From Streptomyces djakartensis (GTDB lineage: Bacteria > Actinomycetota > Actinomycetes > Streptomycetales > Streptomycetaceae), in assembly GCF_014651075.1 (NCBI RefSeq), contig NZ_BMWE01000031.1, positions 1 through 57,026 on the forward strand: a stretch of 57,026 nt of DNA. Direction: 5' to 3'. Positions within the stretch are counted from its first letter, which is position 1. Each line of letters begins with the position of its first letter. The translations under genes were made by a program, and so were the position numbers. A model generated the notes under the pieces. It saw only the letters and a program-made list of their open reading frames with translations. It ran no database searches and had not been told where the DNA came from. Of this stretch, positions 49,271 to 57,026 are shown in pieces.

Positions 49271-49960
49271 TCAGTGCTGGTAGCCGTAGACACCGCGGGC
49301 CTGGTCGCGCACGAGGCGGCCCTTCTCCAGTTCGATGACGCGCTTGCGCATCTGGTCCACGATGTTCTGGTCGTGTGTGGCCATCACCACGGTCGTGCCC
49401 GTCCGGTTGATGCGGTCGAGCAGCTTCATGATGCCGACGGAGGTCTGCGGGTCGAGGTTGCCGGTGGGCTCGTCCGCGATGAGCAGCTTGGGCCGGTTGA
49501 CGAACGCCCGCGCGATGGCGACGCGCTGCTGCTCACCACCGGACAGCTCGCCGGGCATCCGGTCCTCCTTGCCGCCGAGCCCGACGAGGTCGAGCACCTG
49601 CGGCACGGACTTGCGGATCTCACCGCGCGACTTGCCGATGACCTCCTGCGCGAAGGCGACGTTCTCACCGACCGTCTTGTTCGGCAGCAGGCGGAAGTCC
49701 TGGAAGACCGTCCCCAGCTGGCGCCGCATCTGCGGCACCTTCCAGTTGGAGAGGCGTGCGAGGTCCTTGCCCAGGACGTGCACCTGACCGTGACTGCACC
49801 GCTCCTCGCGGAGGATCAGCCGCAGGAAGGTGGACTTTCCGGAGCCGGAGGACCCCACGAGGAAGACGAACTCGCCCTTCTCGACCTCCAGGGAGACATC
49901 CCTGAGGGCGGGGCGGGTCTGCTTGGGGTAGACCTTGGAGACATTGTCGAATCGGATCAC
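49271..49960 (-). CDS. ftsE: Cell division ATPase FtsE
   Basis: A 229-residue ABC ATPase. Walker A is GSSGSGKS at 36-43, the signature is LSGGEQQRVAIARAFVNRP, and Walker B is LLIADEPTGNLDP. It powers FtsX to control wall hydrolysis at division and tip sites. GTG start (reading IRFDNVSKVYPKQ). The 314 bp upstream to the zinc-ribbon gene on the other strand should contain its promoter. Confidence 0.96.
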   Translation of the reverse strand: MIRFDNVSKVYPKQTRPALRDVSLEVEKGEFVFLVGSSGSGKSTFLRLILREERCSHGQVHVLGKDLARLSNWKVPQMRRQLGTVFQDFRLLPNKTVGENVAFAQEVIGKSRGEIRKSVPQVLDLVGLGGKEDRMPGELSGGEQQRVAIARAFVNRPKLLIADEPTGNLDPQTSVGIMKLLDRINRTGTTVVMATHDQNIVDQMRKRVIELEKGRLVRDQARGVYGYQH

Positions 49961-50273
49961 GGATGCACCACGGGTCGCCGGGGGTAGATGAGCGTGACCA
50001 TACGCGAACCGGGTACGTGACCGCAGTCACCAGTGGCGGTTGCACCTCGGATGTGCTGTTTTGTACGCCCTGGGGGCGGGGCTGTGCCGACACGCGGCTC
50101 CGCCGTGCGGGCGTGACCAGCCCCCATACCGCCCCGCCGGCCGCGAGACAACCACAACCACCCCTTTGGCAGCGGCCGCGCAGCCTCCCGCGGAACCTGG
50201 CACAGTGGGGAGGGGAACATTCCCCCACCCACGGACGTTGAACACGTGGAACCGGCGCGAGGAGGGCGAGCGC

Positions 50274-50465
50274 ATGACGTACGACCGGCTGGTGTGCGCG
50301 AACTGCGCGGCCCCCGTGAGCGAGGGCCGCTGCCCCGTGTGCCGCGCGAACCGCGAGCGGCTGCAGCAGGAGAACTTCCTCGCGAACCTGAGTCCGCTGG
50401 CGCTGATCGCCCTGCTGACGGTGCTGGTCGCGGCCGTCGCGCTGCTGGCCCACCAGGCGGCGTGA
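50274..50465 (+). CDS. Small zinc-ribbon membrane protein
   Basis: A 63-residue protein. Two CxxC pairs (CANC and CPVC within the first 25 residues) form a zinc ribbon, followed by one membrane helix (LSPLALIALLTVLVAAVALLA). The ATG at 50274 is chosen because GAGGAGG lies ~8 bases upstream, which makes it a real gene. Divergent from ftsE; a strong hairpin follows. The function is unknown; similar small ribbon-plus-helix proteins often act as membrane adapters. Confidence 0.8.
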   Translation: MTYDRLVCANCAAPVSEGRCPVCRANRERLQQENFLANLSPLALIALLTVLVAAVALLAHQAA

Positions 50466-50489
50466 CAGGCCCTCGCCCCGAAGGCACGG

Positions 50490-50524
50490 CCGAGGGCCCG
50501 GAGCGTGACGCTCCGGGCCCTCGG
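50490..50524. terminator. Bidirectional terminator hairpin
   Basis: CCGAGGGCCCGGAGC (50490-50504) pairs fully with GCTCCGGGCCCTCGG (50510-50524), with a GTGAC loop. It lies between the convergent zinc-ribbon gene and the LAETG-protein gene, 24 bp and 40 bp from their stops. Confidence 0.85.
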
Positions 50525-50564
50525 TGTTGCGCTGTACCCGCGGTCCGTACGGACGCGGCTGCCG

Positions 50565-51251
50565 TCAGGCGGCGGCTCCGCCGCGGCCGCCCATGAGGCG
50601 CGGCAGGACGCGGAAGCCGACACCGCCGGCGATCATGGTGGCGGCGCCGATCACCAGGAAGGCGATCTCCGTGGCACCCGTCTCGGCGAGCTCCTCGCCG
50701 CTCCCGGCGGCCTGGGCCTGCGGGGCCGGGGTGGCGCCCGAGCCGGTGTCGGTGAGGGCGGAGGAACCCTCCTGCTGCGGGGAGGTTCCGCCGTCGGGGT
50801 CGGTGACGTTGCCACCGCCGGTGCCGCCGCCGGTGCCGTTGCCACCGCCGTTGCCGTTGCCGCCGCCGTTTCCGTTACCGCCGCCGTTGCCGCCGCCGTT
50901 GCCGTTACCGCCGCCGTTGCCGTTGCCCGGATTGCTCGGCTGGGCCGTCGGGTCCTCGGTCGGCTCGGTGGGCTCGTCCGTCGGCTCGGTCGGCTCGTCG
51001 GTCGGCTCCTCGGTCGACGGCGGGTCCGTCGGGAGGTCCGTCGGCGGGTCGGTCGGGATGTCGGTCGGAACCGGCGGGGTGGTCGGCGGTTCCGGGTTCG
51101 GGACCGGCGACTCCTTGGCGCACAGGAGGCCGAGCAGGCAGTCGTCGGCCTCGGTGGCCGATGCGGCGCCAGCGGCGGTCAGCGAGGCACCGGCAGCGAT
51201 CACGGCCCCGGCCGCTATCCGTGCGACACGGATCCGCGTCTTCTTCGTCAT
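50565..51251 (-). CDS. LAETG surface protein, sortase-type substrate
   Basis: A 228-residue secreted protein. Signal peptide 1-32 (cut after AGAASA), then a Pro/Thr/Glu-rich stretch ~50-107 (PTDEPTEPT units), a Gly/Asn-rich tract ~108-150 (GGGNGN units), and near the C terminus LAETG at 188-192, a membrane helix and Arg-containing tail. This is the layout of class E sortase (LAxTG) wall-anchored proteins, like the long chaplins. No folded domain between; it may be a spacer or surface coating. ATG start with GGGGG about eight bases upstream. No sortase gene is in the window. Confidence 0.87.
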   Translation of the reverse strand: MTKKTRIRVARIAAGAVIAAGASLTAAGAASATEADDCLLGLLCAKESPVPNPEPPTTPPVPTDIPTDPPTDLPTDPPSTEEPTDEPTEPTDEPTEPTEDPTAQPSNPGNGNGGGNGNGGGNGGGNGNGGGNGNGGGNGTGGGTGGGNVTDPDGGTSPQQEGSSALTDTGSGATPAPQAQAAGSGEELAETGATEIAFLVIGAATMIAGGVGFRVLPRLMGGRGGAAA

Positions 51252-51497
51252 GTGGTTGCTACCCCCAGTAGCTCATCGTCATTAGGCAGCGCTCGGGGCT
51301 GTGCTCGACGGGGGGCAGCTGAGATGAAAAGGCCCCCGGTTCACATGCGCCCCAGAGACACGCATGCCGCGCTTTACCCTTCCCATTTTTCAAAGACACG
51401 TCAAGGGCGTTTGCGGGCGCCATGTCCAACTACGGGGCCAATGCCGGGAGTCTGAGCCTGTGAGTGTGATGTAAAACCCAGACACGCGGACACGAAA

Positions 51498-51532
51498 AAG
51501 GCAACTGCCGCACTGACGTGGGCAGTTGCCTT
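51498..51532 (-). terminator. prfB intrinsic terminator
   Basis: AAGGCAACTGCC (51498-51509) pairs with GGCAGTTGCCTT (51521-51532). On the minus strand the stem runs into TTTTTCG, giving a true U-run. It lies 9 bp after the prfB stop. Confidence 0.88.
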
Positions 51533-51541
51533 GTCGATAAA

Positions 51542-52648
51542 TTACTTCTCCTGCTGCTTGCGCCAGCGAATTCCGGCCTCGAGGAACCCGTCGATCTCGC
51601 CGTTGAACACGGACTCCGGGTTGCCGACCTCGAACTCGGTGCGCAGGTCCTTGACCATCTGGTACGGGTGCAGCACGTAGGAACGCATCTGGTTGCCCCA
51701 GGAGTTGCCGCCGTCGCCCTTGAGGGCGTCCATCTTGGCCTGCTCCTCCTGGCGGCGCCGCTCCAGCAGCTTGGCCTGGAGGACGTTCATGGCGGTGGCC
51801 TTGTTCTGGATCTGGGACCGCTCGTTCTGACAGGAGACGACGATGCCCGTGGGGATGTGGGTGATCCGCACCGCGGAGTCGGTGGTGTTCACGCCCTGGC
51901 CGCCGGGGCCCGAAGACCGGTAGACGTCGATCCGCAGGTCGCTCTCGTCGATCTCGACGTGGTCGGACTGCTCGACGACGGGAAGGACCTCCACGCCCGC
52001 GAAGGACGTCTGGCGGCGGCCCTGGTTGTCGAAGGGCGAGATGCGCACGAGGCGGTGGGTGCCCTGCTCGACGGAGAGCGTGCCGTACGCGTAGGGCGCC
52101 TGGACGGCGAAGGTGGTCGACTTGATGCCGGCCTCTTCCGCGTACGAGGTCTCGTAGATCTCGGTCTTGTAGCCGCGCTGCTCGGCCCAGCGCAGGTACA
52201 TGCGCTGGAGCTTCTCGGCGAAGTCGGCGGCGTCGACGCCACCGGCCTCGGCGCGGATGTTCACCAGGGCCTCACGGGAGTCGTACTCGCCGGAGAGGAG
52301 GGTGCGGACCTCCATCTCGTCCAGGGCCTTCCTCACCGCGGCGAGCTCGGACTCGGCCTCGGCGCGGGTGTCCGGGTCGTCCTCCTCCTCAGCCATCTCG
52401 AAGAGGACGGCGAGGTCGTCGATACGACCGCGCAGGGCCTCGGCCTTGCGCACCTCGGCCTGGAGGTGGGACAGCTTGCTGGTGATCTTCTGCGCCTCAT
52501 CGGGGTTGTCCCACAGGGACGGCGCGGCCGCCTGCTCCTCGAGCACGGCGATGTCTGCCCTCAGCTTCTCGAGGTCCAGAACGGCCTCGATCGACTCCAT
52601 GGTCGAGGAGAGGGACTTGAGCTCTTCGGATACATCGACGACTGCCAC
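51542..52648 (-). CDS. prfB: Peptide chain release factor 2
   Basis: A 368-residue RF2 that reads UGA and UAA stops. The tripeptide anticodon-like SPF is at 204-206 (RISPFDNQG) and the catalytic GGQ at 249-251 (SSGPGGQGVN). The N-terminal domain is coiled (SKLSHLQAEVRKAEAL). The frame is continuous, so the programmed frameshift known from E. coli prfB is absent. GTG start is used, with GGAGG only two bases before it, a short spacing. It carries its own U-run terminator. Confidence 0.97.
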   Translation of the reverse strand: MAVVDVSEELKSLSSTMESIEAVLDLEKLRADIAVLEEQAAAPSLWDNPDEAQKITSKLSHLQAEVRKAEALRGRIDDLAVLFEMAEEEDDPDTRAEAESELAAVRKALDEMEVRTLLSGEYDSREALVNIRAEAGGVDAADFAEKLQRMYLRWAEQRGYKTEIYETSYAEEAGIKSTTFAVQAPYAYGTLSVEQGTHRLVRISPFDNQGRRQTSFAGVEVLPVVEQSDHVEIDESDLRIDVYRSSGPGGQGVNTTDSAVRITHIPTGIVVSCQNERSQIQNKATAMNVLQAKLLERRRQEEQAKMDALKGDGGNSWGNQMRSYVLHPYQMVKDLRTEFEVGNPESVFNGEIDGFLEAGIRWRKQQEK

Positions 52649-52707
52649 GCCCTCCAGCGTAACGGCTCCGCCCGGCGGCCATCGCCGGGCGGCCGGAACC
52701 CCGAGGA

Positions 52708-53955
52708 TCAGGGGGACTGCGGGGCCGAGTTCTTCGTGTCCTGGGGTGGCGCGCTCGAGTCGTCGCCCGACGTGGACAGCCAGGCCCCGACGCCTATCGC
52801 GGCCGCCACGGCGACCGCGCCCGCTCCCAGGGCGAGGCGGCGACGCCGGGCGGCGGCGCGGTTGCGGGCCGATCCCGGCCGGGGGGTGCCCGACGCGCGC
52901 GGGGCCCGGGCCGTGCCGTGTGCGCCCCCGGCCAGCTCATCGGGCGCGGGCACGCGCATGGAGGTATGGGTGTCCCGGTTGGAGTCGGCCGGTTTCGCGC
53001 CCGGCACCAGCGGGACCGCGCCCCGCCGCCGGACCCGCTCACCGGCCGGTTCCGGCCCGGCGGGGCGCTCCTCCCGGTCGGCCTCCTCGACGGACTCGGT
53101 GTCCGGCTCGTCCACCTCCAGCGGCGCCATGCCCGCCAGCATCGGCAGCAGCTCCCGCAGCCGCGACCCGAGCTCCGAGGCCCGAAGCCGCGAGGCCGGG
53201 GCCTTGGCGAGGCACTGGATGATCAGCTGCCACAGCTCGTCCGGGATGCCGGGCAGCGGGACGACGGTCTCCGTGACGTGCCGGCGCAGGACCGCGCCCG
53301 GGTGGCCGCCGCCGAACGGGGTGAAGCCCGCCAGCAGCTCGTACAGGACCGTGGCGAGCGCGTAGATGTCGACCGACGCGCGTGGGGGCAGCCCCTCGAC
53401 GATCTCCGGGGCGAGGTAGTCCGGCGTGCCGATGATCTTCGTGGCCTTGGTCCGGCGCGGGGTGTCGATGAGCTTCGCCACACCGAAGTCGGTGAGCAGC
53501 GCGCGGTGGGAGCCGCCGGGGCCGAGCGGGCCCTGCATGTCCAGGAGGACGTTCTCCGGCTTGACGTCCCGGTGCACGACGCCCATGGCGTGCGCGGCCG
53601 CCAGCCCGTCGGCGATGTCGGCCGCGATGGCGACGGCGGCCTCGGGCGCGAGGCGCCGGTCCCGGTCCAGCCGGGTCCGCAGGTCCGTGCCCCGGACGAG
53701 GTCCATGACCAGGGCCAGGTCGTTGCCGTCCACGACCAGGTCGCGCACGGACACGACGTGCGGGTGCTCCAGACCGAGCAGTGCCGTCCGCTCCTGGACG
53801 AAGCGGCCGACGAGTTCCTGGTCGGACGCGAGGTCCTCACGCAACAGCTTGATGGCGACGGGGCCTTCCGGACCCTCGCCCAGCCACACCGTGCCGGCAC
53901 TGCCCCGCCCCAGGATCTGGTGGGCGGTGTACCGGCTGCCGATCTTCCGTGCCAA
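52708..53955 (-). CDS. pkaB: Ser/Thr protein kinase, PkaB-like
   Basis: A 415-residue receptor-like Ser/Thr kinase. Catalytic domain residues ~8-270: Lys36 in VAIK, HRD at 128-130, DFG at 156-158, and the APE-type motif YLAPEIVEG. The C-terminal part is polar, then a membrane helix near 382-400 (LALGAGAVAVAAAIGVGAWLS), with a short outer tail. No PASTA repeats. TTG start with AGGAG six bases upstream. The paralogous kinase lies upstream on the same strand, 149 bp apart. The order pkaA, pkaB, prfB is recalled from S. coelicolor. Confidence 0.92.
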   Translation of the reverse strand: MARKIGSRYTAHQILGRGSAGTVWLGEGPEGPVAIKLLREDLASDQELVGRFVQERTALLGLEHPHVVSVRDLVVDGNDLALVMDLVRGTDLRTRLDRDRRLAPEAAVAIAADIADGLAAAHAMGVVHRDVKPENVLLDMQGPLGPGGSHRALLTDFGVAKLIDTPRRTKATKIIGTPDYLAPEIVEGLPPRASVDIYALATVLYELLAGFTPFGGGHPGAVLRRHVTETVVPLPGIPDELWQLIIQCLAKAPASRLRASELGSRLRELLPMLAGMAPLEVDEPDTESVEEADREERPAGPEPAGERVRRRGAVPLVPGAKPADSNRDTHTSMRVPAPDELAGGAHGTARAPRASGTPRPGSARNRAAARRRRLALGAGAVAVAAAIGVGAWLSTSGDDSSAPPQDTKNSAPQSP

Positions 53956-54104
53956 GGCTGCTCCTACCGACGCGTGTTGTCGCTAAAACTACGCGTCCGA
54001 AGAGCCAACCTTCACCGCCGAGGCGGAAATCACCCGCCAGGTGTCGACAAATCACCAACCCTGTAGGCGGGTTCCGGTCAGCTCGGACCCTGAGCGGGCA
54101 CCCC

Positions 54105-55781
54105 CTAGGCGCCCCCGCTGCCGCCCAGCTTCTCGAACCAGCCGGTCACGGTGCCGAACCAGTCGGTGAGCTGGTCCCAGTAGCCCTTGCCGGTGCCGAT
54201 CCACTCCTGGAGCGGGCTCAGTTCCCAGATCAGCCAGCCGGCGACGAAGAGGATGACGATCGTGAAGAGGCAGCCCTTCAAGCAGCCGAGCCCGGGGATC
54301 CGCATCGGGTTGGCGCTGCGCTGCCGCGGCTGCCGGGGCTCGCGCTGGGGCCGCTGCGGCTGCTGGGGCTGGGGCGGCGGCGCGGGCGGTGCGTAGCGCT
54401 GCGGCGGCTGGGGCCGCTGGGGCTGCGGGGCGTACTGCTGGGCCTGCTGCGGATGGCCGTAGCCGGGCCCGGGCGGGGGCGCCTGGCGGCGCGGGGGCTG
54501 CTGCGGCCGGGCGACCTGCCGCTGGGGGCGGCGGCGCAGCGGGTCCTCGTTCGGGTCGAGGTACTGGACCTGCGTCTGCTCGTTGCGGTCGCGGGCGGCG
54601 CGCAGCTGGTTCTGCCAGGGGTGCGGGTCCTCGGGCCCGCCCTGGCTCTGCTGGCCGGGGTGGCCGGGCGAGCCCGGCGGGACCGGCGGCATGACGGCGG
54701 TCGGGTCGGCCGCGCCCCGGTTCGGCAGCACGGCGGTGGGGTCGGCGGCGCCGGGGCCGGCGGTGTGCGGCAGGACGCTGGTCGCGCCGTTCGGGTCGTA
54801 CGAGCCGGCGCCCTGCGGGAGGACCTGGGTCGGGTCGGCCGCGCCGGACACGTCCGGCACGGGTGCCGGCGCCGGGTCGGGCACCAGGAGCGCTCCGACT
54901 CCCTCGGCGGCGGCGATCTGCGCCGAGTTCGCGTGCACCCCGATGCCCTCCGCGACGACGCGCAGGCCACGGGCGAGGTTCACGGCGCTGGGCCGCTCGT
55001 CGGGGTTCTTGCGCAGACAGCGCTCGATCACCGTCCACAGCGGGTCGGGGACCGTGGAGGGGCGGCGCGGCTCGGCGCTCAGGTGCTGGTGCAGCACCTC
55101 GAGGGCGGACGAGCCGGCGAACGGCGGACGACCGGTGACCAGCTCGTACAGCAGGATCCCGGCGCCGTAGATGTCGACGGCGGAGGTCTGCGGGTGACCC
55201 TCGGCGGACTCGGGGGCGACGTACGCGGGCGTGCCGACGAACTCCTGGGTGCGGGTCAGCCCCGGGGAGTCCGCGAGGCGGGCGATGCCGAAGTCGGTCA
55301 GCAGCGGGTGCATCTGCCCGTTGTACTGCTGGAGCAGCACGTTGGCCGGTTTGAGGTCGCGGTGGACCACGCCGTCGGCGTGGCTGGCGGCGAGCGCGTC
55401 GGCGATCTGGGCGGTGAGCAGCGCCGCCGCGACGGGCGTGAAGGGCCCGTTCTCGCGGAGGTAGCGGTGCAGGTCGGGGCCCTCGACGAGGTCCATGACC
55501 AGCGCCAGCAGCTCGCCCTCGACCACCAGGTCGCGGACCCGGACGATGTTGGGGTGGGTGAGCCGGAGCAGCACGGAGCGCTCCCGGAGGAACCGCATGA
55601 CGATGTCCGCGTCGCTGGCCAGCTCCTCCTTGAGGACCTTGATCGCGACGGTTTCGCCGGGCTGCCCCGGCACGGCCGCCTCGGCGCCCGCGGTCTCGCG
55701 CTGGCGGGCTCGCCAGACGGTGCCCGTGGCGCCGCGTCCGAGCGGCTCCTCGAGCAGGTACTTGCTGCCTACCGGCCGCAC
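54105..55781 (-). CDS. pkaA: Ser/Thr protein kinase, PkaA-like
   Basis: A 558-residue Ser/Thr kinase. Catalytic domain ~7-275: Lys48 in VAIK, HRD at 140-142, DFG at 163-165. A long Pro/Gln-rich linker (~300-485) precedes a C-terminal membrane helix (CLKGCLFTIVILFVAGWLIW) and a short outer tail with no PASTA. The linker has repeated AADPTAVLP units (ADPTQVLP, ADPTAVLP, ADPTAVMP), which look like possible phospho-acceptor sites for an FHA protein. GTG start with GGGAG eight bases upstream. Divergent from the FHA-domain gene. Confidence 0.92.
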   Translation of the reverse strand: MRPVGSKYLLEEPLGRGATGTVWRARQRETAGAEAAVPGQPGETVAIKVLKEELASDADIVMRFLRERSVLLRLTHPNIVRVRDLVVEGELLALVMDLVEGPDLHRYLRENGPFTPVAAALLTAQIADALAASHADGVVHRDLKPANVLLQQYNGQMHPLLTDFGIARLADSPGLTRTQEFVGTPAYVAPESAEGHPQTSAVDIYGAGILLYELVTGRPPFAGSSALEVLHQHLSAEPRRPSTVPDPLWTVIERCLRKNPDERPSAVNLARGLRVVAEGIGVHANSAQIAAAEGVGALLVPDPAPAPVPDVSGAADPTQVLPQGAGSYDPNGATSVLPHTAGPGAADPTAVLPNRGAADPTAVMPPVPPGSPGHPGQQSQGGPEDPHPWQNQLRAARDRNEQTQVQYLDPNEDPLRRRPQRQVARPQQPPRRQAPPPGPGYGHPQQAQQYAPQPQRPQPPQRYAPPAPPPQPQQPQRPQREPRQPRQRSANPMRIPGLGCLKGCLFTIVILFVAGWLIWELSPLQEWIGTGKGYWDQLTDWFGTVTGWFEKLGGSGGA

Positions 55782-55958
55782 GTCATGCGCTCCCTGGTGC
55801 TTGCCTTGCCTGCTGGCCTGTCCGACCCACTGTAGTGCCGCGCGCCCAGGACCGGAGTGTCGTCATTCTGTGGGTCTTACGTATCCGCTCCCGCGTCTGT
55901 TCGAAGAAAAGACGCTCACCTCGGTCTCGTGGTTGCCGGGAGTAGACGTGACCGATCT

Positions 55959-56026
55959 CAAGTGATCGCGAGTGAGGCATTTCTCAGGCACTTTTGCGGG
56001 CAGAGCCGACCAATCAAGATCACTTG
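55959..56026. promoter_or_regulatory. Inverted repeat before FHA gene
   Basis: CAAGTGATC (55959-55967) and GATCACTTG (56018-56026) form a 9-bp inverted repeat in the 361-bp divergent region between the kinase and the FHA gene. The 50-bp spacing suggests a looped operator pair, or chance. No gene is seen in the rest of this region (55782-56142). Confidence 0.3.
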
Positions 56027-56142
56027 TTCCTGTGCGAGGGGCGCGCTGTCAGTGGCAGGTGCGAGGATGCGTGCAGTACTGGCCGACGTGCTGGGGCGGG
56101 GTGGGGGACTCCGCGCCTGAGCAGAAGGGACCGCTGACGGCG

Positions 56143-57026
56143 ATGCAGATCCGGCTGACCGTCGTAGACCCACAGGGCCCGTCGGTGCCGGGGCGGGATC
56201 GCGCCCCGCGCAGCGACGTGCTGGTCACGGCGCCCGCCGGCACGGCGCTCGCGGCGGTCGCCTCCGCGCTCGCCCAGGTGGTCCAGGGCGGCGACGGCTC
56301 GGGCTCGCCCGTGCTGTACGCCGGGGAACAGCGACTGGACACCCAGCGGTGCACGCTCGGCGAGCCCCCGCTGACCGACGGTGCCGTGCTGTCCGTGGGC
56401 GCGCCGGGCGAGCCGGAGCCGCATCCGGAGCTGGCGGACGCCCCGGCCCAGCTGCAGGTGGTGGCGGGCCCCGACGCGGGCGGCGTCCACCTCCTGCACG
56501 GCGGCGAGATCCGCATCGGGCGCTCGGCCGACGCCGACGTGCCGCTGGACGACCCGGACGTCTCCCGGTTGCACTGCGCGGTGACGGTGGGCGCGGACGG
56601 CCGTGTGTCGGTCGCCGACCTGGACTCCACGAACGGCACGACGCTGGACGGCGCGCGGGTGGGCACCCGCCAGGTCCGCTTCGCCCCCGGGGCGCTGCTG
56701 CGGATCGGCGAATCGGCCCTGCGGCTGGCTCCCGCCGGGGGGCCGGGGGGCCGGGTGGACACGACGCCGGACGGGGAGGGGCACGTGCGCGTGCCGGGCC
56801 CCGTCGGCGGTGCGGGCACGGACGCGCCCGTGCCGGGCCCGGCCCACGCCGGCCCTTCGGGGCAGGCCCGGCACACGTACGGCTCGGCGGCCTGGGGCAC
56901 GCCGGGCACCGCGGGGCGCGGGTCCGGTGACTCGGCCGTGGTGCCGGGGCAGGGCGGGGCGCCCCGGGTCGAGAGCAGGAGGGTGAGCGCGGCCGCGCAG
57001 GCCGCGCGGGCGGCCGGCGCCCGTCC
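56143..57026 (+). CDS. FHA-domain protein, cut by window edge
   Basis: At least 294 residues; the frame is open to the end. The first ~100 residues look like a ubiquitin-like or FHA-partner domain (LTVVDPQGPSVPGRDRA, VLYAGEQRLDTQ). Residues ~115-190 are an FHA domain: IRIGRSADADVPLDDPDVS, RLHCAVTV, DLDSTNGTTLDG, with the Arg, Ser and Asn contacts for phosphothreonine. Pro/Gly-rich linker beyond. In related genomes such proteins continue into FtsK/SpoIIIE-type ATPase domains, which I cannot see here. Divergent from the kinase genes, so it may read their phosphorylation. ATG with AAGGGA ~12 bases upstream. Confidence 0.85.
   Translation, partial: MQIRLTVVDPQGPSVPGRDRAPRSDVLVTAPAGTALAAVASALAQVVQGGDGSGSPVLYAGEQRLDTQRCTLGEPPLTDGAVLSVGAPGEPEPHPELADAPAQLQVVAGPDAGGVHLLHGGEIRIGRSADADVPLDDPDVSRLHCAVTVGADGRVSVADLDSTNGTTLDGARVGTRQVRFAPGALLRIGESALRLAPAGGPGGRVDTTPDGEGHVRVPGPVGGAGTDAPVPGPAHAGPSGQARHTYGSAAWGTPGTAGRGSGDSAVVPGQGGAPRVESRRVSAAAQAARAAGAR

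Noticed and set aside
52500..52660. Programmed frameshift in prfB
   Set aside because: The frame is continuous from the start codon; no early in-frame TGA is present.

Overview
The window is chromosomal DNA from a Streptomyces or very close relative. The base composition is very high in G+C, GTG and TTG starts are frequent, and the gene order hpd, murA-hup-malic enzyme, helD-like, sigU/rsuA-like, nnaR-narK, matAB-like, ssrA-smpB, ftsEX, prfB and two Ser/Thr kinases matches, from memory and not by search, the S. coelicolor core chromosome around SCO2927-SCO2975. It is mostly core genome. The accessory signs are a MITE-like element, an IS remnant, a repeat protein with a broken frame, and a few dispersed or tandem repeats.

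Layout. 0.2-6.5 kb: tyrosine catabolism gene hpd, a divergent Lrp-type regulator, a four-gene OpuC-like osmolyte ABC operon with overlapping stops and starts, and an ArsR-like regulator behind a striking nested dyad. 6.5-8.2 kb: MITE, transposase fragment, RidA-like protein and a divergent LysR regulator. 8.2-15 kb: Lon-like (S16) membrane peptidase, IclR regulator, XPB-like helicase, MFS transporter, tRNA-Cys, tandem SUKH-4 protein. 15.4-21.1 kb: a three-subunit molybdenum hydroxylase operon that is unusual twice over: the iron-sulfur subunit carries a ~600-residue repetitive N-terminal extension, and the Mo subunit lacks the usual active-site glutamate. 21.4-31.9 kb: beta-hexosaminidase, DUF3039, YqgE, MurA, HU, malic enzyme, a candidate small RNA, HelD-like RNA polymerase helicase, and an ECF sigma/zinc anti-sigma pair. 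32.3-36 kb: CGNR zinc-finger regulator, NnaR-like regulator and NarK nitrate/nitrite transporter. 36.4-45.8 kb: a beta-propeller/IPT/Ig-repeat protein with a frameshift, then a cell-surface polysaccharide group (acyltransferase, MatB-like deacetylase/glycosyltransferase, MatA-like membrane protein), a DUF2637 protein with heptad repeats and a small unknown gene. 46-57 kb: ssrA (tmRNA), smpB, S41 peptidase, ftsX, ftsE, a small zinc-ribbon membrane protein, an LAETG sortase-substrate-like protein, prfB, two Ser/Thr kinases and the start of an FHA protein.

How the genes work together. ssrA and smpB form the trans-translation system, and prfB (RF2) also acts in termination. ftsE-ftsX with the adjacent S41 peptidase fit cell-wall and division control. 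nnaR-narK serve nitrate assimilation. The sigma/anti-sigma pair is translationally coupled. No CRISPR array, biosynthetic gene cluster, phage or complete insertion sequence was seen. The best candidates for something undescribed are the atypical molybdenum hydroxylase, the structured RNA upstream of the malic enzyme gene, the hairpin-bearing 3'-flank repeat found twice, and the nested operator before the ArsR-like gene.
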